This document shows, piece by piece, positions 36,449 to 45,591 of a stretch of 64,000 bases of DNA. The notes beneath the pieces were generated by a model. That model was not told where the DNA came from and made no database searches. It saw nothing but the letters and a program-made list of their open reading frames with translations. Location of the stretch: positions 1-64,000 of the forward strand of contig JAJFKE010000049.1 in assembly GCA_021773355.1 (NCBI GenBank), written 5' to 3'. Made by a program: the position numbers and the translations under genes. This DNA is from Gammaproteobacteria bacterium (GTDB lineage: Bacteria > Pseudomonadota > Gammaproteobacteria > Pseudomonadales > Pseudohongiellaceae). Position 1 is the stretch's first letter, and each line of letters begins with the position of its first letter.

Positions 36449-37360
36449 TTAGTCCTTTGCTCCCTGTAGACCGCCGAATGCAGCGAAGAAAGATTTAAAG
36501 AAGCCCGATAACTCCAATGTCATTACAGCAAATTCCTGATCGAATTTTTGCGCCGCACTTTCAACTTCTTCATTTGCCTTTTCTTCCACCATACCCTGAA
36601 ATTTAAGCCGCTTTATGCTGAGGTCGTCGCCCAGTGTGCAACTCAGCAGGCTATTCCAGGTAACACCCAGGTTCTTGACCTGCTTGCCTGCTGCAAGATG
36701 ACTCTGGATTTCGTCTGTAGCCAGATCCTGTCCCTTACAACGAACAATATTACTGCCATCTGTGGGATTATACAGCTCACAGTCTTCATCGATTAGAAAG
36801 TTGTCGCTGGCATGTTGTTCCTTCAACCACCGAGTCATCACGTCGCTAGGTGCTCGATTAGCATCTGGCAGCGAAACTTTTAAACTGCCCAGGCTTTCAC
36901 GTAGTAAATTCAGCAAGGCCTCGGCCTTAGGCGCACTAGCAGAATTAACTACGATCAAATTGTCCTTCGCGGAAATATAGGCATAAGTCTGTTGATTGCG
37001 AGTAAAAGCTCTCGGTAACAGTGACACAAACACATCGTCCTTTATCTGACGTTTTTCTTTGCGATAGATTTTTCGTCCTTGCCTCTGTTCCAATTCAGCA
37101 ACCTTTTCATCGGTTGCTTCATTAACTACGGATGTAGGCAGAATTCTTTCCTGCTTTTGTGCACAAATCATAATGTAATCACCAAGCACATGGGTCAGCA
37201 TCTCGCCCTCTTTGCCGAGCGGGCTAACCCAGCCATATTTGGATTTATCATGACTGCTACAGGGGTGAAAGAGCTGCTCGGCCAGCTTTGTTTCTAACTC
37301 TTCCGCAGAAGCGTCCATAGCCTGGTTGAGACAATACAAACGTACGTTTTTGAACCACAT
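36449..37360 (-). CDS. rdgC: recombination-associated protein RdgC
   Basis: The 303-residue protein matches RdgC in length and sequence layout: N-terminal MWFKNVRLYCLNQ, KLAEQLFHPCSSHDKSKYGWVSPLGK, then EKRQIKDDVFVSLLPRAF and C-terminal LKFQGMVEEKANEE with a final hydrophobic FFKSFFAAFGG. RdgC forms a ring-shaped dimer around duplex DNA and modulates RecA. Cytoplasmic, single gene. It supports a gammaproteobacterial (or betaproteobacterial) origin. Confidence 0.95.
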   Translation of the reverse strand: MWFKNVRLYCLNQAMDASAEELETKLAEQLFHPCSSHDKSKYGWVSPLGKEGEMLTHVLGDYIMICAQKQERILPTSVVNEATDEKVAELEQRQGRKIYRKEKRQIKDDVFVSLLPRAFTRNQQTYAYISAKDNLIVVNSASAPKAEALLNLLRESLGSLKVSLPDANRAPSDVMTRWLKEQHASDNFLIDEDCELYNPTDGSNIVRCKGQDLATDEIQSHLAAGKQVKNLGVTWNSLLSCTLGDDLSIKRLKFQGMVEEKANEEVESAAQKFDQEFAVMTLELSGFFKSFFAAFGGLQGAKD

Positions 37361-37627
37361 AAAGAATTTTCCGATAGAACGACAACAGGAACAGCGCGGC
37401 AGATTATGCGTGATACAGAGTCAGGATTCCAGTGATAGCTAGCGCTTGATTATTAGTATCGAAGCCTAGGGGATTTTTAATCTGACGAAACATCCCACCA
37501 ATATTTTTTACTAGAAATGAATGATATGGCTGAGGTGGCGGGTCTTTACCGATATTAGCTGGCCCTAACATACTTACTATTGACGGCCGATGGCTGTCAT
37601 TTTCTAATGCAATACGGTGAAATAATT

Positions 37628-38101
37628 ATGCAGCAAACCACCAGGGAATCTCGAAACCATTTACTAACATTTCTATTGTTCCTTTTATTCCTGGTCTCCA
37701 GTGAGGGAGCCTTCGCTATAGATGAAATAAACACTACCTTCTTCGGCAACCTTGCTATAGAGGGTTACGATGCTGTTGCCTATTTTTCTGAAGGACGGGC
37801 GGTCGAAGGTGACGAAGACTTTGAGATGGTCTGGAAAGACGCTAACTGGCGCTTTGCCAATGCAGCTAATCTGGCCGCATTCAGGGAGAACCCTGAAAAA
37901 TTCGCACCCCAGTATGGCGGATATTGCGCCTGGGCTGTATCGCAAAATGATACGGCGGGCATCGATCCAACTCAATTCACGGTCTACAATGGAAAATTGT
38001 ATTTAAACTACAGCAAGAGAATAAGTGCTCGCTGGAAGCTGAATAAAGACGCATTCATTGTCGATGCAGATCGTTATTGGCCTCAATTGTTACAAGACTA
38101 G
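37628..38101 (+). CDS. exported YHS-domain protein
   Basis: The ATG at 37628, preceded by GGTGA, gives 157 residues with a signal peptide (to about SEGAFA). The YHS-like region contains IEGYDAVAYFSEGRAVEGDEDFEMVWKDANWRFANAANLAAFRENPEKFAPQYGGYCAWAVSQN. In this family the motif YDxVAYF and the GGYCA Cys are conserved and may bind a metal. An upstream in-frame ATG at 37604 is the alternative start. The gene is followed 41 bases later by a DoxX-like gene, which suggests joint expression. Confidence 0.88.
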   Translation: MQQTTRESRNHLLTFLLFLLFLVSSEGAFAIDEINTTFFGNLAIEGYDAVAYFSEGRAVEGDEDFEMVWKDANWRFANAANLAAFRENPEKFAPQYGGYCAWAVSQNDTAGIDPTQFTVYNGKLYLNYSKRISARWKLNKDAFIVDADRYWPQLLQD

Positions 38102-38142
38102 GCTGTAGCCAATCCGCCGCCACGCCCGTCCAGGAAAGAATT

Positions 38143-38589
38143 ATGCAAAAGTTTATAAACTGGGCACTCCCCATCTACATTGCCTTCGTGTTCCTGCAAT
38201 CCCTATTCTTCAAGTTTAGTGGATCAGAAGAGACGGTTATCATTTTCAACACCATAGGAACCTGGATGGTCGACATTGGACTGCCACAAGGCTTTGCCGA
38301 AGACTTTAGGAACTATGGCGGAACTGCAACCGGAGTGGCGGAATTGATAGCGAGCATACTGGTTCTAATTCCAGCAACTCGGGTCTGGGGCGCCTTGGCG
38401 GGAATCATGGTGATGTCCGGCGCCATCTTCTTTCATCTGTTCACACCGCTGGGCGTGGTTCGAATCGTAGACGCTGCCGGCAACACCGATGGCGGCGTGC
38501 TATTCATTATGGCATGTGGAGTCTGGCTGAGTAGCCTGGCGCTACTCTATATAGACAGACGGCGCTTACTCAGTTTGCTAGGGCGCTAA
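38143..38589 (+). CDS. DoxX-like membrane protein
   Basis: From the ATG at 38143, with AGGAAAG upstream, the protein has 148 residues and four predicted helices. Segments such as INWALPIYIAFVFLQSLFFKFSG, YGGTATGVAELIASILVLIPATRV and GALAGIMVMSGAIFFHLFTPLG match the DoxX/DoxX-like layout. Function is unknown; relatives accompany redox enzymes. The stop overlaps the stop region of the SDR remnant on the other strand (38586). Confidence 0.75.
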   Translation: MQKFINWALPIYIAFVFLQSLFFKFSGSEETVIIFNTIGTWMVDIGLPQGFAEDFRNYGGTATGVAELIASILVLIPATRVWGALAGIMVMSGAIFFHLFTPLGVVRIVDAAGNTDGGVLFIMACGVWLSSLALLYIDRRRLLSLLGR

Positions 38590-39543
38590 GGAAAACAGAG
38601 CTTCTGGCTCAATTTCCAAATGTCGGAAGCAAGGGTTTTGTCCTTTGCTGCATCGACCAGGGGCATTAGCTCCTTCTCATCGAAGAAAACACCGTTGTAC
38701 CTGCTCACAGCGGGATCAACAGCTAACCACACCGGCGCCACGGCTCCTTGTTCTGGCCGCTTCCACAGTCGTTTTAGCTGTCGCAATAACCAGGCCGCAA
38801 GGCCTTTCCCTTTACTTACAGACCCTGAGATATCCCCAGAAACTATTGAGCCAACTCAATAGATTAACTTGTTTTGAACTGCTGTTTTTTGCTCTGCCGT
38901 TAAATTTTGAGTAATGAGCCAGAGACTGGGCTGTTGTTTGCGAACAATCAGGGCCGAAGGTCCGTGAGCCACGCAATAGCCCAGCCTCTGGCTGCTGGAC
39001 TGGACAGAATACCCCATCGCCCGCTGTAACGCAGATGCTCCCTGCTCACGGGCCCCTGGCCCTGATTGTTCCCAGGAATCATCTGCGTTACAGCGAGCTT
39101 ACTTCAGCTTTGAATTTAAAATAAAACCGAGCTGGCGCCGCCTGCAGATTCGGCAACAGTAGTTGGTTAAGCATGAAGGGCGCAAGGTGGTTAGTCATGA
39201 AGGATTGTTCGAGGCCATCGCCATTCAGTTTTCTTTCAGTCATCCATACTCCGGCGTTATTGATGAGCACATGTATCTTCTCATAAGCACTGGTCAGTTT
39301 TTCAGCCAGCAGGCGCGTTCCTTCGATACTGCCGAGATCACCCACCACCAGATCGACCTTCGAATTAGCAATTGCAGATTGGATCGCTTCTTGCGCGGCA
39401 ATGCTCTTTAGTTCATTTCGACTAACAATTACTACATGGGCTTGCAGCTTAGCCAAGGCTCTGACGATTTCAAAACCAATCCCGGTATTGGCTCCTGTTA
39501 CAATACAAACTTTGTCCCGCATATCGAAAACCCCTATAGTCAA
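38586..39543 (-). pseudogene. short-chain dehydrogenase gene interrupted by hairpin element
   Basis: The 5' part (39543 to about 39126) encodes a retinol-dehydrogenase-like SDR N-terminus with the cofactor motif TGANTGIGFEI and the NNAGV motif. After LLPNLQAAPAR it turns into unrelated residues and meets a stop at 39088-39090 inside the right arm of copy B. The 3' part (38855 to 38586, opened by a stop at 38856-38858) encodes the C-terminus, including RPEQGAVAPVWLA and a WKLSQKLC end. The middle of about 80 residues, with the catalytic Ser and YxxxK, is missing. The break holds the compound hairpin element. It is non-functional as an SDR. Confidence 0.8.
38917..39095. repeat. compound hairpin element, copy B
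   Basis: This copy has the same design as copy A at 33423-33611. Hairpin B1 has arms at 38917-38936 and 38974-38993 (AGCCAGAGACTGGGCTGTTG; one G-T and one mismatched pair). Hairpin B2 has perfect 16-bp arms at 39022-39037 and 39080-39095 (CGCTGTAACGCAGATG). Both loops carry the core GAACAATCAG followed by a GGGCC hairpin and CGTGAGC, on the plus strand in B1 and minus in B2. The stems differ from each other and from those of copy A. The element lies inside the broken SDR gene. Confidence 0.85.
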
Positions 39544-39730
39544 AACCGCAGCGGCACCACCGATCGGCTCATAATAGCAGGGTGCCTGAATAGCCTAAAC
39601 TAGAAAATGAACTGAACTATACTGCATAGCCCTGGGTGGTGGAGTTCCAGGGCCTAAAACGTGTTTTTACTCTGTTGACAAACTCGCCTATAGTTAAGCC
39701 AATATTCCTAACAAGAAGAGCTTATACGCC

Positions 39731-41626
39731 ATGACGGATACTATTAGTGCAGGCCAAACAACTCCGATTGCGCGCAAGGAACTAACCCTGCGTGTGGTGG
39801 TACTGGGGTTAATCCTCGCGGTTGTTATGGGCGCCGCCAATGTTTATGTGGGCCTGCGCGCGGGCATGACCGTTTCCGCATCTATACCCGCCGCAGTAAT
39901 GGCGATGTTGTTGTTCAAGATGCTGTTCAAGAATTCCAGCATTCTGGAGGCGAATCAGGTACAGACCTGCGCCTCGGCAGGGGAGTCCTTGGCCGCCGGC
40001 ATCATATTCACTATGCCAGCCATGGTTCTGATTGGATTCTGGGACTCTTTCGATTTCTGGTCAGTTACCGTTATTGCACTAACCGGTGGTTTGCTGGGAA
40101 TCCTGTTCATGATTCCCATGCGTAAGGTATTTATCCTTAACAATACCGAGTTAGCCTACCCTGAAGGCGTGGCCTGTGCAGCAGTCTTGCAAGCCGGTGA
40201 TGCGCAGGGTCAGGAAGGAGAAGCACGCAATCTATTATTCGGCGGCATGCTAGGCGCCGCCGTCGCATTCGGCGCGAAGTTATTTGGTGTGCTCACTGGA
40301 ACGCTGGAAGCAGCAACAGTAATGGGATCAAGAATTTTCTACTTTGGTGGTGATCTTTCACCGATGCTTATCGCCATTGGTTTCATCGTTCGACTCAATG
40401 TGGCGGTTCTGATTTTTATCGGCGGCGCCATATCCTGGTTAGTTGCCATTCCGCTTCTGGGCGGTGCTGATCAATTTCCCATCGCCATCGATGGCGCCTA
40501 CGAGATTTGGAGCAGCAAGATTCGCTATATCGGCGTTGGTGCCATGGTGCTCGGTGGCTTTGCCTCTCTGTACTCGGTTCGCCATGGACTTGTTGCCGCC
40601 ATCAAGGAGCTACGCGACAATCTTAGCAGCGGCAAACTACTGGAGCACGACCTACAGAGAGACATCCCAACCTGGGCCATCCTCAGCCTTACCGTCGGCT
40701 GCACTGTGGTACTGGCTTTGGTAAATTATCGCTTCACCGGCGGCATCGGCATCACCCTGCTTTCAACTGCAGTGATGTTGGTGATGGGCTTCTTCTTCAC
40801 CGCTGTAGCAAGTTATATTGTGGGCCTGGTTGGTAATTCCAATAGCCCCGTTTCTGGTATGACCATCACAGCCGTATTGGTTGCTGGCGGCATGCTATGG
40901 CTTTTCAATTATTCCGGCATGGAGGCCATGGTAGCGACCCTGGGCATTGCCGCCATCGTCTGTTGTGTTGCCGCAACCAGTGGGGACGTATGTAACGACT
41001 TAAAAACTGGAGCCATGTTAGGGGCTGCTCCATTCCGCCAGCAAATCATGCAGATCGCCGGTGTATTCGTCGCCGCCTTCGTCATGTCACCTGTACTTAA
41101 TTTGCTACACAACAATATTGAAGGAGGCATAGGTGGAAGAGAATTGTCTGCTCCCCAGGCCAGCCTGTTTGCCTCATTGGCGAGAGGCTTTTCTGGAGAA
41201 ACCCAACTACCCTGGGACATGATTGGCTATGGGGTATTGGTGGGCATAATCATCCTGATAATCGATTGGTATCTGCGAGTCAGCGGCAAGAAATTCAGAG
41301 CTCATCTAATGCCTATCGCCGTTGGCATGTATCTACCCTTTGGCCTGGCCACACCGATTCTTATCGGTGGCCTGATTGCTCATATTCATAGCAGGGGCAC
41401 AGCAGAGACCGAGCACGATCAAGTGCTGCATAGAGGCGTTCTGTTTTCGTCCGGCGTAATTGCCGGTGAGGCGCTAACCTCGGTGGGTCTTGCCTGTCTC
41501 ACTGCCCTGGGAGTTCAATCTCTGGATCTGGGGCTTTCCAGCGGGCTGGTAACCATACTGTCTACTGCAGCTGCCATTGCCGTGGTGTGGATGTTCCTGA
41601 ATCTAACCCGCCCGCAGAACAATTAG
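39731..41626 (+). CDS. OPT family oligopeptide transporter
   Basis: The 631-residue protein has about 14-16 predicted transmembrane helices and the OPT start ELTLRVVVLGLILAVVMGAANVYVGLRAGMTVSASIPAAV, with further family motifs NNTELAYPEGVACAAVLQ and NSNSPVSGMTI. It would import oligopeptides or metal-chelate complexes across the inner membrane using an ion gradient. It is single in its transcript. The nearby peptidase genes make peptide uptake plausible (inference). Confidence 0.92.
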   Translation: MTDTISAGQTTPIARKELTLRVVVLGLILAVVMGAANVYVGLRAGMTVSASIPAAVMAMLLFKMLFKNSSILEANQVQTCASAGESLAAGIIFTMPAMVLIGFWDSFDFWSVTVIALTGGLLGILFMIPMRKVFILNNTELAYPEGVACAAVLQAGDAQGQEGEARNLLFGGMLGAAVAFGAKLFGVLTGTLEAATVMGSRIFYFGGDLSPMLIAIGFIVRLNVAVLIFIGGAISWLVAIPLLGGADQFPIAIDGAYEIWSSKIRYIGVGAMVLGGFASLYSVRHGLVAAIKELRDNLSSGKLLEHDLQRDIPTWAILSLTVGCTVVLALVNYRFTGGIGITLLSTAVMLVMGFFFTAVASYIVGLVGNSNSPVSGMTITAVLVAGGMLWLFNYSGMEAMVATLGIAAIVCCVAATSGDVCNDLKTGAMLGAAPFRQQIMQIAGVFVAAFVMSPVLNLLHNNIEGGIGGRELSAPQASLFASLARGFSGETQLPWDMIGYGVLVGIIILIIDWYLRVSGKKFRAHLMPIAVGMYLPFGLATPILIGGLIAHIHSRGTAETEHDQVLHRGVLFSSGVIAGEALTSVGLACLTALGVQSLDLGLSSGLVTILSTAAAIAVVWMFLNLTRPQNN

Positions 41627-41726
41627 ACAAACACGGGCGAGCAGGCCTTGTCTGAGCCTGCTATTTCAGTAATTTGGGCTGCGGTTTTCCAATTCGGGTA
41701 AATAGCCAGGCAGGAGAAGGAAAAAA

Positions 41727-42590
41727 ATGAACCGCTGGACTATTGGCGATGTAAAAGTCAGCTGCATCGTCGAGACCGAGTTGCCCATTAGCTACCAGGA
41801 AAAATATCCCTTCATCCGCGAAGCGACTCCCGCTGCCCTGAAAGAAATTCCGTGGCTATATCCCAACTTCGTTAAGGCAGATGGCGTTCTCAAACTATCT
41901 ATCCAGGCATTGCTGGTAGAAGCACCTGGAGTTCGCCTATTGGTAGATACCTGCATCGGCAACGACAAACCGCGAAAACTTATTGGCAATGAAAGTCTGA
42001 ACAGCAATTTCCTGGACGACTTGAAATCCCTGGGCTGCCCCCGAGAAGATATCGATATGGTTGTCTGCACACATCTGCATGTGGATCACGTGGGTTGGAA
42101 TACGATGAAGGTAGGCGACCAGTGGTTGCCAACATTTCCGAATGCGCGCTACCTGATAGGTCGAAAAGAGTACGAGTATTGGTCTGAAGATAACAGCGAA
42201 GACCAGATCCCGGTGATGGAAGACTCAGTGTCCCCTATTTTTGCATCAGGCTTGGCTGATCTTGTCGATATGGACCATGTCATTTCTCCGGAACTGCGCC
42301 TAATGCCTACGCCGGGACATACCCCGGGTCATGTAAGTGTGATCATTGAATCCGAAGGCGAGAAAGCAATAATAACTGGAGATAGCATGCATCACCCCTG
42401 CCAGATCGCCAATCCGCATTGGGCTGTAAGCTTCGACACCGATAAGAAGGCGGCTGTTAGTTGTAGAAAAACATTACTGAACGATGTGGCCGATCAACCG
42501 GTCTTGATAATTGGAACCCATTTTGCCGCCCCCACCGCTGGCAAGGTGGTACGAGATGGTCCAGGCTTTAGATTGATCAGCGCAGATTGA
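41727..42590 (+). CDS. MBL-fold hydrolase (lactonase/AttM-like)
   Basis: The protein has 287 residues with a good ribosome site (AGGAG, ten bases before ATG) and no signal peptide. The zinc motif is in CTHLHVDHVGWN, followed by PGHTPGHVSV (His), TGDSMHH (Asp/His) and a late IIGTHFAAPTAG. This order matches the N-acyl homoserine lactonase / AttM-like branch of metallo-beta-lactamases. Whether it cuts lactones or other esters is open. It is 100 bases downstream of the OPT gene and 97 bases before an exported-protein gene. Confidence 0.9.
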   Translation: MNRWTIGDVKVSCIVETELPISYQEKYPFIREATPAALKEIPWLYPNFVKADGVLKLSIQALLVEAPGVRLLVDTCIGNDKPRKLIGNESLNSNFLDDLKSLGCPREDIDMVVCTHLHVDHVGWNTMKVGDQWLPTFPNARYLIGRKEYEYWSEDNSEDQIPVMEDSVSPIFASGLADLVDMDHVISPELRLMPTPGHTPGHVSVIIESEGEKAIITGDSMHHPCQIANPHWAVSFDTDKKAAVSCRKTLLNDVADQPVLIIGTHFAAPTAGKVVRDGPGFRLISAD

Positions 42591-42686
42591 GTGACAGCTA
42601 CTGGCGGTATTCCTGACAGTGCGGGATAGACTTAACAAGACTTAACTCTTATCCTTTCAAGCTATCAACACAGGATGAAACCGATC

Positions 42687-43154
42687 ATGCGCATCACGTT
42701 TTCTATTATTGCCACTCTAATCTCCCTATTCATATTGCCTTCTGCTTTCGGCGCCGAAGAAAGATTCCCCGGCATTAAGGAATTAATGACCGCCGAGGAG
42801 TTGCAGGCATCGGGAGTTGATGGTCTATCCCGCCGTCAACTCGAAGCGCTGAACAATTGGCTGATTCGTTACACCGCCAATGAAGCCCCGGTGCTGCAAG
42901 CCGAGAACGAAGAAGTCATAGAAGTAGTCAAACGGGGAATGACCTCAAAAATTCTTGGTCAATTCAATGGCTGGTCCGGCAAAACCCGGTTCGTTCTGGA
43001 AAATGGCCAGGTGTTTGAACAGAGGCGGCCCGGGCGTTGGAAGATTTCCCTGGATAATCCGGAAGTGCTAGTGACCCAGAACTTGATGGGTGCCTATGTG
43101 CTTGAGGTTGTCTCAGAAGGAAAAAGCATAGGTGTACGTCGCATCAGTAGATAA
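42687..43154 (+). CDS. exported protein, unknown function
   Basis: The ATG at 42687 (AGGA 11 bases upstream) gives 155 residues with a Sec signal peptide (MRITFSIIATLISLFILPSAFGA). An ATG at 42675 is also in frame. The mature region has a predicted helical stretch (FPGIKELMTAEELQASGVDGLSRRQLEALNNWLIRYTA) and a C-terminal beta-strand region (KTRFVLENGQVFEQRRPGRWKI), resembling short SH3-like/OB-like domains. No family was assigned. It precedes the DUF885 gene by 35 bases. Confidence 0.7.
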   Translation: MRITFSIIATLISLFILPSAFGAEERFPGIKELMTAEELQASGVDGLSRRQLEALNNWLIRYTANEAPVLQAENEEVIEVVKRGMTSKILGQFNGWSGKTRFVLENGQVFEQRRPGRWKISLDNPEVLVTQNLMGAYVLEVVSEGKSIGVRRISR

Positions 43155-43189
43155 TATTCCCAGCTAGAAAAACCAGAAGGACAGACATC

Positions 43190-45046
43190 ATGCGTGCCTT
43201 GCTAATACCATTATTACTGCTCGCTGCCAGTTGTGGTGAGAATACTTCAAACAATTCCACTCAGCAGCAAGCTGCTGTGGGCAATGCGGCGAGCCATGAA
43301 GAAAATGTCGCCAATGAGAGTCTGCGCTTCGTCGCCTGGCTGGATGCGAAGTATGCCGAGGAACTGGATTTCAGTCCCCTGACCAAAACGCGCCAGGGTG
43401 ACAAGAGTGCCCATGATCAATTAGACGACGTTTCAGAAGCTGCATTGGATGCACAACTTCAGTGGCGCAGGGACAGCGTTGCAGAAATGCACTCAAACTT
43501 CAGTCGCGAACGATTAGACGAGCAAGGTCGACTCTCCTGGGACCTATGGGAATACATTCTTACAGATGCCGAACAAAGTGCACCCTTTCGTAGACATAGG
43601 TACATATTCGGCAGGGGTGGACCACAATCCGCATTGCCTAATAGCCTGATAAATTATCAAGACGTTCAAAACGAAGCAGATATGCGAGCTTATATCTCTC
43701 GCCTGGAACAGTCGCAGCGTTATTTGCTGCAGTACCTAGACCGAGCAAAGCTGGCTGTAGCCGATGGCATACGCGCGCCTTTCTTTGATTATCAGCAGGC
43801 AATTAGTGAAATTCGCCGTGTCACTTCTGGCGTGCCATTTAGCGAGGAGCAAGAATCTGATTTATGGAAAGACATCACGGCGAAAATTACTGCGCTGCTT
43901 GAGTCGGAGGAAATAACTAGCTCGCAAGCCACAGAATTGGAACAACAGTCTCGCGCCGCGCTACTAACTCGATTCAAACCAGCCTACGATGAAATTCTGG
44001 CCTGGCTGGAAGCTGATCTGGCAAATGTATCAGACGTGGCAAAAGGTGCCTGGTCTCTTCCTAACGGCGAAGCCTATTACAATTCTCGCCTGGCGAGCAT
44101 GACCACACTACCTTTGACAGCAAATGAGATTCATGAGATCGGTATTTCCGAGGTCGCACGCATTCAGGCAGAGATGGAACAAATAAAAAGGCAGGTAGGT
44201 TTCGAAGGTTCCTTACAGGATTTCTTCACCTATGTGCGCGAAGACGACCAATTCTACTTCCCTACTACTGACCAGGGTCGTGCCGATTATTTAAATCTTG
44301 CCGATGAACTTCTCGCCAGCATGTATGAAAAACTGCCAGACTACTTTGGCATACTGCCTAAGGCTGGGTTACAGGTAAAGAGAGTTGAAGCATTTCGCGA
44401 GCAGGCCGGCGGCGCAGCGCATTATGCCCGCGGTACCAAGGACGGCTCGCGTCCAGGAACCTTCTATGTGCATCTAACTGATATGCGTGCAGCTACAGTC
44501 TATAGACTGGAAAATCTCGCCTATCATGAAGGCGTTCCCGGTCATCATATGCAGATTTCAATTCAGCAGGAGCTGGAAAACATTCCAGTCTTTAGAACCG
44601 CCAAGGGCTATACTGCCTTCAGCGAGGGCTGGGGTTTGTATGCCGAATACCTGGGCAAGGAGATGGGTTTCTATAATGACCCCTATGCGGAGTTCGGTCG
44701 CCTGTCTGGTGAGATTTGGCGAGCGGTGCGACTTGTAGTGGACACGGGAATCCATGCCGTGCAGTGGACACAGGATCAGGCGGTTGAATATGCCCTGCAG
44801 AACTCACCCCGACCTGAGCCTTCAGTGCGATCGGAAGTACGTCGCTACTTCAACAACCCCGGGCAAGCCACTGCCTATAAAATCGGCATGTTGAAGATAC
44901 AGGAAGTACGAGCAAAGGCCGAGGAACAGCTTGGCGATGCATTTGATATTCGAGCTTTTCATGACACGGTATTAGGCTCCGGCCAACTGCCTATGTCGAT
45001 GCTGGAAACAAAAGTGGATAGCTGGATAGAAAGTGTTAGGAATTAA
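43190..45046 (+). CDS. DUF885 family lipoprotein, putative metallopeptidase
   Basis: The protein has 618 residues with an AAGGA ribosome site. The N-terminus carries a lipobox (LLAASC, Cys at about 15). The DUF885 domain spans most of the rest, with the zinc-site motif YHEGVPGHHMQI and a downstream AFSEGWGLYAE (likely third ligand Glu), the thermolysin-like arrangement of this family. It probably hydrolyses peptides at the cell envelope. A weak 6-bp hairpin without T-tract follows at 45049-45065. Confidence 0.9.
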   Translation: MRALLIPLLLLAASCGENTSNNSTQQQAAVGNAASHEENVANESLRFVAWLDAKYAEELDFSPLTKTRQGDKSAHDQLDDVSEAALDAQLQWRRDSVAEMHSNFSRERLDEQGRLSWDLWEYILTDAEQSAPFRRHRYIFGRGGPQSALPNSLINYQDVQNEADMRAYISRLEQSQRYLLQYLDRAKLAVADGIRAPFFDYQQAISEIRRVTSGVPFSEEQESDLWKDITAKITALLESEEITSSQATELEQQSRAALLTRFKPAYDEILAWLEADLANVSDVAKGAWSLPNGEAYYNSRLASMTTLPLTANEIHEIGISEVARIQAEMEQIKRQVGFEGSLQDFFTYVREDDQFYFPTTDQGRADYLNLADELLASMYEKLPDYFGILPKAGLQVKRVEAFREQAGGAAHYARGTKDGSRPGTFYVHLTDMRAATVYRLENLAYHEGVPGHHMQISIQQELENIPVFRTAKGYTAFSEGWGLYAEYLGKEMGFYNDPYAEFGRLSGEIWRAVRLVVDTGIHAVQWTQDQAVEYALQNSPRPEPSVRSEVRRYFNNPGQATAYKIGMLKIQEVRAKAEEQLGDAFDIRAFHDTVLGSGQLPMSMLETKVDSWIESVRN

Positions 45047-45098
45047 GAAAGGCGAATGGCGCCTTGCAAAGGTCTAGGGCGTTCGCACTTTGTGCCAA

Positions 45099-45506
45099 CT
45101 AGTCGGCAGTCTCGTCTTGAGACTTCGACAAAACTTTTTTTAAACCCTCAAATGAAACACTCATGCCGTGGTCGATAGCTGCCGAAAACTCATCGGGAGC
45201 GATTTCTGTTATCCAGGAAAAATGGCAGCCCTGCTCATTGGCTGTGAGTTTTATTGTAGCAAGATGGTGTTGTAACGGGGTCGGTGTTTTTATTGCCGAG
45301 TACTGCAGGCAGTGATTCTCCTTATCCAACGTAATAATTTTTTCCTGCACTTCGCCGATGCCTTCCATGGTGAAGGAACGAATTCCATTCTCCTCACTAA
45401 TAGAATCGACGGCTGGAACCCAATCCGATCGCGTTACATCGGAGAATATTTCCCAAACTTTATCTATCGGATAGGCAAGCTGCCCTTCAATCTTTACGGT
45501 TTTCAT
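45099..45506 (-). CDS. SRPBCC (START-like) family protein
   Basis: The 135-residue protein has the SRPBCC helix-grip fold pattern: VKIEGQLAYPIDKVWEIFSDVTRSDWVPAVDSI at the start, IRSFTMEGIGEVQEKI in the middle, a LTANEQGCHFSWITEI strand, and a terminal helix (MSVSFEGLKKVLSKS). Such small polyketide-cyclase-like proteins bind hydrophobic ligands. No partner is visible. It is convergent with the DUF885 gene. Confidence 0.85.
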   Translation of the reverse strand: MKTVKIEGQLAYPIDKVWEIFSDVTRSDWVPAVDSISEENGIRSFTMEGIGEVQEKIITLDKENHCLQYSAIKTPTPLQHHLATIKLTANEQGCHFSWITEIAPDEFSAAIDHGMSVSFEGLKKVLSKSQDETAD

Positions 45507-45591
45507 TTCCCCTGGCCGACTCGCTCACCGCTGCAGTACTTACAATTACGCTATTATTAATCGAGTGGATCATCATCGTACTATTTATAAT

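Noticed and set aside
45049..45065. AAGGCG/CGCCTT hairpin after the DUF885 gene as a terminator
   Set aside because: A 6-bp stem with no T-tract is too weak to call.
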